Source: Thermoproteota archaeon (lineage in GTDB: Archaea; Korarchaeota; Korarchaeia; Korarchaeales; Korarchaeaceae). Taken from it: DNA of 7,730 nt. Of the stretch, positions 1 to 4,955 are shown one piece after another. Location of the stretch: assembly GCA_021158805.1 (NCBI GenBank), contig JAGGTZ010000003.1:1-7730 (forward strand), in the 5' to 3' direction. Below the pieces are notes generated by a model. That model saw only the letters and a list, made by a program, of their open reading frames with translations. It was not told the origin of the DNA and ran no database searches. Made by a program: the position numbers and the translations under genes. Positions within the stretch are counted from its first letter, which is position 1. Every line of letters starts with the position of its first letter.

Positions 1-627
1 ATAGAGAAGTCAGGAATAGGTGTCTCTGCTTTTGAAGTATACCATAACTATAAGGAGCTAGTTGAGGGTGCTGGAACTGAGGCCGTAGCATTCATAGAGA
101 TATCCGGTACTCAGGAGTGCGTAGAGATCTGGGATTCTAGACTTAAGTCAATACTTGACAATATGGAATTCCCATTCGAGTCAGTGACGGAAGAGAAAGC
201 GGATGACGTCTGGGAAGGTAGGAAAAATCTTTATGAAGTTGCTAAGGTTAGAGAGGAGGCTCTAAAAGTGGTTAGCCTGAGGGTTTATCCATCATTAGTC
301 AGAGATGCCGTCCAAGAGGCAGATAGAACGGGGTCTCGTTTAAAATTGCCTGTTATCAGCGTTCATAATCCTCTACTTGGATGGGTAATCGTAGCATTCC
401 TCTACAATCCAATAGATGAGAAGGAGGTTGAGAGGGCCGAGAGGGCCGTTTCCAATGTTATAAGTAAGTCCATATCCCTTGGTGGGTCCGTAGGCTATGG
501 ATTAGGAACGGGCATAAATAAGATAACTCAAGATATGGACGAGGGATTCGTATCCTTAATGTCGATAATTAAGGAGACCCTAGATCCAAGCTGGATAATG
601 AACCCTGGCAAGCTAATTGAGAGGTGA
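1..627 (+). CDS. FAD-linked oxidase (GlcD / D-lactate dehydrogenase-like), C-terminal part, 5' end outside window
   Basis: The frame is open from base 1, so the N-terminal FAD-binding (PCMH-type) domain lies upstream and only the last 208 codons are seen. The C-terminal tail, at visible residues 195-205 (DPSWIMNPGKL), matches the ending of the FAD-linked oxidase C domain of glycolate oxidase GlcD and D-lactate dehydrogenases, and LGGS at about 160-163 matches the stretch that precedes it. Known members oxidise 2-hydroxy acids and pass electrons to a partner. Two family hallmarks are changed: where HxGDGNxH is expected the protein reads VHNPLLGW (about 121-128), and GEHGxG has become GYGLG (about 165-169), losing the Glu-His pair. 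The metal/substrate-binding histidines therefore seem absent and the substrate is unknown. The gene overlaps or abuts the Fe-S gene downstream, as glcD and glcF do, implying one complex. Family assignment is fairly sure; activity is not. Confidence 0.8.
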   Translation: MEKSGIGVSAFEVYHNYKELVEGAGTEAVAFIEISGTQECVEIWDSRLKSILDNMEFPFESVTEEKADDVWEGRKNLYEVAKVREEALKVVSLRVYPSLVRDAVQEADRTGSRLKLPVISVHNPLLGWVIVAFLYNPIDEKEVERAERAVSNVISKSISLGGSVGYGLGTGINKITQDMDEGFVSLMSIIKETLDPSWIMNPGKLIER

Positions 628-628
628 T
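621..628 (+). promoter_or_regulatory. Shine-Dalgarno site GAGGTGAT deciding a TTG start
   Basis: GAGGTGAT is an 8-base match to the complement of the archaeal 16S rRNA 3' end (AUCACCUC). It sits 4 nt ahead of TTG at 633 and overlaps the stop codon of the upstream flavoprotein gene (TGA at 625-627). The alternative GTG at 624 lies inside this site and has no Shine-Dalgarno of its own, so TTG 633 is preferred. The overlap suggests translational coupling. Confidence 0.7.
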
Positions 629-632
629 ACGT

Positions 633-1718
633 TTGAGCGTCGACTTTAGTGATGATCTAAGGAAAGAGCTAGGGAGGTGCATCGGTTGTGGTGCCTGCAA
701 TATCCCATGCCCGATGTTCCATATAGAGGATTTAAGAGAGACTGAAGGGGCGAGAGCCAGAATAAAGCTCTTATCTATGTTAGGATCAGGCAAGATGGAA
801 TTGACTGAAGAGTTCCTTAGCTATATCTTCACATGCATGAACTGCGGTCTCTGCAGTAAGGTCTGCCCAGTTAATATAGACGTATTTGGTGCGATAATAA
901 ATGCTAGATCATCACTAATAGACATGGGTTACGTTCCATTGGTTACTGTTGATATGAGAGAAGCTAGAAGGAGTACTGGGTCACCAATAGGAGAGGGTTT
1001 AGTTAAAGGGGTATGGCTCCCTCCGGATTTTCAGCCTAGTCCTAATGCCGAGATCTTATATTTTGCGGGATGCTGGTCCCATACAGTACCCGAGGTAGCA
1101 TTAGCTTCTTACAAGCTGCTTCAACAGGTCAGTGAGAGCGTGACAACAATAGGTTTCGATGAACCTTGCTGTGGAGGCCTTATTTACGTACTAGGTGAGA
1201 GAGATAATGCTGAAGATTCCAAGAATACCCTAATTGAGGCCATATCTAGGCTTTCTCCAAAGAGTGTGGTATCTGGATGCTCCCTTTGTAATTCAGTCTT
1301 CCCCGATTTAGGATTCATTAGCTTTTCGTCATTCATAGAGAAGATGCTTGACGAAGGTAAAATAAAGATAAGGAGGTCCTTAAAGCCCAAGAGGAACAAA
1401 ATTTTTCTAATACCGTCATGCAAAGATAATAAACTAGCATCAAGGATATTGAGTAGGATAAAGAATATAGAGTTGCTTGAAGTCCCAGAGTGGGTCTGCT
1501 GCGACTGCGGCGCAACGTTACTCTACTCCACAGATCCTGATAGGTTCTCTAGATGGTTAGAGAAGGTTACAGATATAGCTAGAGATTTGGAGGCTAATCA
1601 AATCGTAGTAGAAGAGCCATCATGTTATTCCATGATATTCAAGGCGTTGGGCAAGAATAAACATAAGGGAGCTAAGATAGTCTCCTTCCCGCACTTCCTC
1701 CTGGAGCTTATCACCTAG
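633..1718 (+). CDS. Iron-sulfur oxidoreductase subunit, GlcF/HdrB-like (two 4Fe-4S motifs, two CCG domains)
   Basis: A soluble 361-residue protein with no membrane segment. The N-terminus has two ferredoxin motifs, CxxCxxCxxxCP at C16/C19/C22/C26 and C68/C71/C74/C78. Two cysteine-rich CCG domains follow: C147...CCG(179-181)...C216xxC219, and a weaker second copy with C263...CC(289-290)DC292G and C331, where the closing CxxC is only C331. This is the order seen in glycolate oxidase GlcF, LldE/LutA relatives and, for the CCG part, heterodisulfide reductase HdrB. The expected role is to take electrons from the flavoprotein encoded just upstream and hand them to a quinone or another carrier. The start is TTG 633, after a perfect Shine-Dalgarno; a GTG at 624 would add three residues. 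The stop TAG shares CTAG with the stop of the convergent gene. Substrate and acceptor cannot be read from sequence. Confidence 0.85.
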   Translation: MSVDFSDDLRKELGRCIGCGACNIPCPMFHIEDLRETEGARARIKLLSMLGSGKMELTEEFLSYIFTCMNCGLCSKVCPVNIDVFGAIINARSSLIDMGYVPLVTVDMREARRSTGSPIGEGLVKGVWLPPDFQPSPNAEILYFAGCWSHTVPEVALASYKLLQQVSESVTTIGFDEPCCGGLIYVLGERDNAEDSKNTLIEAISRLSPKSVVSGCSLCNSVFPDLGFISFSSFIEKMLDEGKIKIRRSLKPKRNKIFLIPSCKDNKLASRILSRIKNIELLEVPEWVCCDCGATLLYSTDPDRFSRWLEKVTDIARDLEANQIVVEEPSCYSMIFKALGKNKHKGAKIVSFPHFLLELIT

Positions 1719-3100
1719 CGTACCGTAATAAACTCTTTAATGGGTAATTTATGGGTGGACAGTGACATCCCTACAGATATGTAAATGAAACCAGCCTCTT
1801 CTACTTCTTTCGGATTAAATATCATCCTACCATCAAAGAGGACCACTGGATCTTCAACTTTTACTGCTTTCCTCAGCTTTGAGAGGTTAAGGAACCTAAA
1901 CTCGCTATGGTCAGTGACAAAAGCGATTGCATCTGCGCCTCTAACTGCCTCAAATATATTACTCACATACTCGCCTCCGAAAGCTTCGGTTACTAGCGGA
2001 TCATACACTTTAACCCTATGACCTTTCCTCAACAATTCCCTAACGAATGGTTCAACAGGAGATTCTCTAGAATCTGGTACATCTCCCTTATAAGTAGCAC
2101 CTAAAACTGCTATAGTCCCTGTTTCACCGTTCTTGATATTCCTAACTACATCATCAAGTATAGATGCATAGTGGTATGGCATATTCGCATTCAGGTCTCT
2201 TGCCCTCTTTAAGATAATGGGCTCATATCCATTCTCTAGCGATGCCCAGTACAGAAAGAGCGGGTCCTTCGTTAAGCAGCTACCTCCTACACCTATGCCG
2301 GGGACTAGTAAGTTAACTCTGGGATGTTTATTCGCGAGCTCCCTTACCTTCCTTACATCAATGCCAAGGGCCTCACATATCCTAGCTACCTCATTTGCAA
2401 AGGCTATATTAACATCTCTGAAAGAATTCTCAACTAGCTTCACCACCTCAGCGGTTAATGGATCTACCAGTTCTATCTCCCCTCTAACAAAGGTCTTATA
2501 GAGTAATTTAGTTAATTGAGCTGATCTATCATCTATAGCCCCTATTACTCTTACATTGTTCACTAACTCATTGATTAGCCTTCCAGGAAGAGCCCTTTCA
2601 GGGCAATACGCTAGATATATATTACTCCCTATACTAAAACCATGCTTCTTAACTGTAGGTACTATGATCCTCTCAAAAGTCCCGGGAGGCAGGGTGCTCT
2701 CTATAATAATTAGTCCTCCTTCTCTAATTACTCTAAGAGCTGTTTCTAGTGCCGAGATAACCATCCTAAGGTCAGGACCATTCGCATTTTTTGGAGTAGG
2801 GACAGCTATCAGCACTATATCAGACCCCATTAAATCTCTTTCGTCATTTGTTGGAATGTACCTCTCACCTAGAAGAGAAGATATTAGCTCTTGTATACCC
2901 TCTTCCCTATCTAGTCTAGTCCTGCCCTTAGACAGCTCTCTTATTAATTCCTCGTTGATATCAAAGCCAAGCACTTGAAATCCAGCTTTGGCCATTAATA
3001 GAGATGTAGGTAGCCCTATGTAACCTTGGCCTATCACGGAGATCCTTGCCGTTCTGTTTTCTATGTCACCCTCTAGGTCCTTTATTACGAGCCTTCTCAT
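1715..3100 (-). CDS. wecC: UDP-N-acetyl-D-mannosaminuronate dehydrogenase-like (WecC family nucleotide-sugar dehydrogenase)
   Basis: A 461-residue NAD-dependent nucleotide-sugar dehydrogenase that should oxidise the C6 hydroxyl of a UDP-HexNAc to a uronic acid for surface glycans or protein glycosylation. The Rossmann motif GQGYIGLP is at residues 24-31. YCPERALPG (165-173) and the central KLVENSFRDVNIAFANE (221-237) follow WecC closely and hold the usual Lys221 and Asn225. The catalytic cysteine is C275 in GVGGSC, followed by KDP (278-280). A third, C-terminal UDP-binding domain starts near residue 328 (TIAVLGATYKGD, then DSRESP). About 18 residues precede the first beta strand, slightly long; the only in-frame later start (GTG, codon 22) would cut that strand, so ATG is kept. 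No wecB-like epimerase or glycosyltransferase is adjacent. UDP-ManNAc specificity is inferred from similarity; another UDP-sugar is possible. Confidence 0.87.
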   Translation of the reverse strand: MRRLVIKDLEGDIENRTARISVIGQGYIGLPTSLLMAKAGFQVLGFDINEELIRELSKGRTRLDREEGIQELISSLLGERYIPTNDERDLMGSDIVLIAVPTPKNANGPDLRMVISALETALRVIREGGLIIIESTLPPGTFERIIVPTVKKHGFSIGSNIYLAYCPERALPGRLINELVNNVRVIGAIDDRSAQLTKLLYKTFVRGEIELVDPLTAEVVKLVENSFRDVNIAFANEVARICEALGIDVRKVRELANKHPRVNLLVPGIGVGGSCLTKDPLFLYWASLENGYEPIILKRARDLNANMPYHYASILDDVVRNIKNGETGTIAVLGATYKGDVPDSRESPVEPFVRELLRKGHRVKVYDPLVTEAFGGEYVSNIFEAVRGADAIAFVTDHSEFRFLNLSKLRKAVKVEDPVVLFDGRMIFNPKEVEEAGFIYISVGMSLSTHKLPIKEFITVR

Positions 3101-3130
3101 TTTTATATCCGAGTTAGTGACCTACATTGT

Positions 3131-3139
3131 TTCTAAAAT
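3131..3139 (-). promoter_or_regulatory. Possible TATA box for the wecC-like gene
   Basis: On the minus strand this reads ATTTTAGAA, centred about 35 nt ahead of the ATG at 3100, which would place transcription start near 3109 with a leader of about 9 nt. A better-looking TATA-like string (GATATAAAA, 3101-3109) touches the ATG and is too close to serve that start. No Shine-Dalgarno is visible, which fits a very short leader. Weak evidence only. Confidence 0.3.
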
Positions 3140-3168
3140 CATAACCCTGAAAATGATGAAATTGAACG

Positions 3169-3174
3169 AAAAAA
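3169..3174 (-). terminator. Oligo-T run downstream of rps17e
   Basis: The minus strand carries six consecutive T residues 23 nt after the rps17e stop codon. Archaeal termination commonly occurs at such T tracts without a hairpin. It would separate rps17e from the wecC-like gene, which has its own 96-nt upstream gap. Judged on the T-run and position alone. Confidence 0.35.
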
Positions 3175-3196
3175 TGCCCATTTGGAGCGCTAGAAG

Positions 3197-3400
3197 TTAG
3201 ACAAGGGTTCCTTCCCTCTCTCTCACCTTGAGTCTAGTTATATAGCCAGCTATTCTGTTTCTGTAAACTTTGGACTTGATTTCAGCTATCTCAGACAGTA
3301 CCTTCTTGTTATGCTCGAAGTCCTCAGTCCATAGATCTGGATACTGCTTAACCAGCTTGTATGCTATCCTCTTTATCACCTTCTCCCTTACTGTTCCCAT
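3197..3400 (-). CDS. rps17e: 30S ribosomal protein S17e
   Basis: A 67-residue basic protein matching the archaeal/eukaryotic S17e family, which has no bacterial counterpart. It is a component of the small ribosomal subunit. The start MGTVREKVIKR, the block DFEHNKK (27-33) and the block RNRIAGYITR (47-56) are the family's recognisable stretches, and the length is normal for archaeal S17e. The ATG start has GGAGG three nt upstream and a TATA-like box further up. It is transcribed divergently from dnaG across the 317-nt gap and on the same strand as the wecC-like gene, although the oligo-T run between them argues for separate transcripts. Confidence 0.95.
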   Translation of the reverse strand: MGTVREKVIKRIAYKLVKQYPDLWTEDFEHNKKVLSEIAEIKSKVYRNRIAGYITRLKVREREGTLV

Positions 3401-3403
3401 AAT

Positions 3404-3408
3404 CCTCC
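3404..3408 (-). promoter_or_regulatory. Shine-Dalgarno GGAGG for rps17e
   Basis: The minus strand reads GGAGG followed by ATT and the ATG. Spacing is 3 nt, tighter than usual but on the only sensible start of the gene. Confidence 0.55.
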
Positions 3409-3437
3409 ACGGAACTGGTGCATTTGTCTATTATTAA

Positions 3438-3446
3438 CTTTTTATC
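3438..3446 (-). promoter_or_regulatory. Probable TATA box for rps17e
   Basis: The minus strand reads GATAAAAAG, centred about 42 nt ahead of the rps17e ATG. Counting 26 nt downstream puts the transcript start near 3416, leaving a leader of about 15 nt that still includes the GGAGG site. Spacing and composition fit an archaeal promoter. Confidence 0.5.
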
Positions 3447-3587
3447 CCGAGACCTTATCTTACAAATCAAACGGATTTTGTTATCATATATTTGCTTTCT
3501 TTACATATATGGGTAAATTATAGCAAGAAATTGGTATCTCATTAATGGTCTGATACTTCTAAGAAAGCTCATGATATAGACCGAAGA
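3447..3587. other. AT-rich intergenic block between rps17e and the dnaG leader
   Basis: These 141 bases hold no convincing gene, tRNA or complete box C/D or H/ACA RNA on either strand. A short open frame runs on the minus strand through this block, but its codons continue into the GC-rich hairpin and the dnaG start, and it resembles no family. Several TATA-like strings (for example near 3492-3499 and 3505-3510) are present, but without spacing to a gene I assign them no role. Confidence 0.4.
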
Positions 3588-3597
3588 GATTATATTT
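3588..3597 (+). promoter_or_regulatory. Candidate promoter (TATA box) for the leader RNA and dnaG-pelA
   Basis: GATTATATTT is preceded by a purine-rich, BRE-like CGAAGAGA-type stretch. Its centre (about 3593) plus 26 nt gives a transcript start at about 3619, exactly the first base of the long hairpin described next. It is the best-placed promoter for dnaG: nothing closer to the start codon looks as good except a weaker GTATAAGTA at 3610-3618. Confidence 0.5.
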
Positions 3598-3618
3598 GCG
3601 GCAAGTGTCGTATAAGTA

Positions 3619-3702
3619 CCGCCCGCCACTACATGACCCCATGGATAGAGAGGAAAGCGTGGGCTGATCGATGATCCGTGGGGATTAGTTGGCGGGCGGA
3701 CA
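3619..3702 (+). ncRNA. Structured RNA: long GC-rich hairpin ending in ACA; H/ACA-like sRNA or dnaG leader element
   Basis: A perfect 10-bp stem joins 3619-3628 to 3690-3699 (CCGCCCGCCA with TGGCGGGCGG). A second 10-bp stem, with one G-U pair, joins 3637-3646 (CCCCATGGAT) to 3674-3683. Between them is an asymmetric internal loop (3629-3636 and 3684-3689), and ACA follows at 3700-3702, 16 nt after the upper stem. A lower stem, pocket, upper stem and ACA is the H/ACA plan. The apical part contains CTGA at 3664-3667 and GATGA at 3670-3674, able to form tandem G-A pairs as in the K-turns/K-loops bound by L7Ae, although that fold competes with the upper stem. CTA 3629-3631 can pair with TAG 3686-3688, which would partly close the pocket. 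The hairpin begins where a TATA box predicts transcription to start. That it is a real structured RNA is likely; its class is open. Confidence 0.5.
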
Positions 3703-3711
3703 TCTATCCTA

Positions 3712-3717
3712 GGGAGG
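3712..3717 (+). promoter_or_regulatory. dnaG: Shine-Dalgarno GGGAGG for dnaG, pointing to a TTG start
   Basis: GGGAGG directly touches the ATG at 3718, leaving no spacer, but stands 9 nt ahead of the in-frame TTG at 3727. This makes TTG the likelier start. It lies 12 nt after the foot of the leader hairpin, so folding of that hairpin leaves the site free unless it extends. Confidence 0.5.
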
Positions 3718-3726
3718 ATGATTATT

Positions 3727-4947
3727 TTGGCAGATAGCTCCAAGAGAGATAGTTTCCATCATAAATATGTTGCCAGGTTAGAGGTTATCGTCAATGGGGT
3801 TGTTGAAGCTAGTGATGTAATAGGTGCGATCTTTGGACAATTAGAAGGGTTACTAGGTCCTGAACTTGAGCTTAAAGAACTCCAAAGGACGGGAAAGATA
3901 GGAAGGATAAACATCAGGATGAGAAGAGAAGAAGAGAGATCAAGGGGAATAGTAGAACTCTATTCAGGGCTCGATAAGGTAAGGACTGCTCTATTAGCGG
4001 CTGCCATGGAAACTGTAGATAAAGTTGGCCCATACCCGGCTAAGTTTAGACTATTAAGGATATTGGACGATAGAGAGGAAAGGAGAAATGAGATAGCCAG
4101 GAGAGCTGCAGAAATCCTAAGAAAATGGTCAGCCGAGAGGGAAGACAGCTATAGAAAGCTCGTAGAGTTTGTCCAAAGGGAAAGTGCCAAGTCCAATTTC
4201 ATACTCTATGGTGAAGACGAACTTCCGGCAGCCAGGGGCATCGAGGACGCTGAAGAGATAATCGTTGTTGAAGGTAGAGCTGATGTAATGAACTTGTTGA
4301 AGTATGGGTACGATAACGTAATAGCCATGGGAGGCGCTGTCGGAAGAGTTCCTAAGTCCTTAGTCAAACTGATCTCGGAGAAAGAGGCCATTGCATTTGT
4401 AGATGGAGATAGGGGTGGGGAAATGATCATGAGAACTTTACTTGAGCAGACGGACATCGACTATGTAGCCAGAGCCCCTGAAGGGAAGACTGTCGAGGAA
4501 TTGACTGCTAAGGAAATTAGGAAGGCCTTATCTTCCGCTATCCCGGCTGATGAACTCAGGAAAGAGTTAGGGATTCCTGGACCGCCTAAAGGTACAGTTA
4601 TAGCCCGCCATATAAATGATAGATCGAAGCTTTCCGTATCTGCTAATGTAGATGAGAAATTACTGAGGATCCCCGATATGTTTAGAGAGCTTTACACCAG
4701 AATTAGAGGGACTGATAGGGCACTCCTATTGGACGAGAACCTCAATGTAATGAAGGAAGTTCACGCTGGTGATCTGTTAAATGAATTATCTAGCACTAGC
4801 GGCGTTAAGTACATAGTTTACGACAGGATAGTGACTCAGAGAATAGTTGATAAGGCATTTGAGGTAGGAGTTAGGGCTATCGTCGGTGGTATAGCGAGAG
4901 ATATCGTTAGGAGACCTGCAGGCATGGCGGTATACACAGCAGGGTGA
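3727..4947 (+). CDS. dnaG: Archaeal DnaG (TOPRIM-domain primase-like protein, exosome-associated)
   Basis: A 406-residue archaeal DnaG. The N-terminal region carries the family signature SDVIGAIFGQLEGLLGPEL (about 29-47). A charged, helical stretch (about 65-150) leads to a TOPRIM domain with IIVVEGRADV (178-187; Glu182 acidic) and FVDGDRGGE (224-232; Asp226 and Asp228), the metal-binding residues of primases and topoisomerases. There is no bacterial-type zinc-binding domain, as usual for the archaeal form. In archaea the protein is an RNA-binding subunit of the exosome and has been shown to make primers in vitro in some species. The TTG start is favoured by the GGGAGG spacing; ATG 3718 would add three residues (MII). 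The stop overlaps a GTG and the Shine-Dalgarno of pelA, so the two genes are probably coupled. All catalytic acids are present. Confidence 0.95.
   Translation: MADSSKRDSFHHKYVARLEVIVNGVVEASDVIGAIFGQLEGLLGPELELKELQRTGKIGRINIRMRREEERSRGIVELYSGLDKVRTALLAAAMETVDKVGPYPAKFRLLRILDDREERRNEIARRAAEILRKWSAEREDSYRKLVEFVQRESAKSNFILYGEDELPAARGIEDAEEIIVVEGRADVMNLLKYGYDNVIAMGGAVGRVPKSLVKLISEKEAIAFVDGDRGGEMIMRTLLEQTDIDYVARAPEGKTVEELTAKEIRKALSSAIPADELRKELGIPGPPKGTVIARHINDRSKLSVSANVDEKLLRIPDMFRELYTRIRGTDRALLLDENLNVMKEVHAGDLLNELSSTSGVKYIVYDRIVTQRIVDKAFEVGVRAIVGGIARDIVRRPAGMAVYTAG
4942..4947 (+). promoter_or_regulatory. pelA: Shine-Dalgarno GGGTGA inside the dnaG stop, serving pelA
   Basis: GGGTGA contains the dnaG stop codon and lies 8 nt ahead of TTG 4956, where the protein would begin with the classic Pelota N-terminus (M)RILEEDLKKG. 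The GTG at 4944 lies within this site and would add NYS-type residues not usual for the family. Confidence 0.5.
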
Positions 4948-4955
4948 ACTACTCA

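Noticed and set aside
433..450. Tandem GAGAGGGCC repeat
   Set aside because: Two copies only, encoding ERAERA in a helix of the flavoprotein; ordinary codon repetition.
2556..2978. 140-codon open frame on the plus strand opposite the wecC-like gene
   Set aside because: Shadow of a well-supported gene; Ser/Leu-rich translation, no motif.
3147..3159. CTGA followed closely by ATGATGA, like adjacent D' and C' boxes of a C/D sRNA
   Set aside because: No acceptable upstream C box or downstream D box is found within guide distance, so a full box C/D RNA is not supported.
3650..3657. GAGGAAAG, similar to the conserved region I start of RNase P RNA
   Set aside because: The structured region is only about 84 nt and lacks the ACAGAA-type conserved region V and other RNase P helices.
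3501..3743. 80-codon minus-strand open frame across the dnaG leader
   Set aside because: It would start inside dnaG and read through the GC-rich hairpin; no family match and no promoter spacing. The RNA fold explains the region better.
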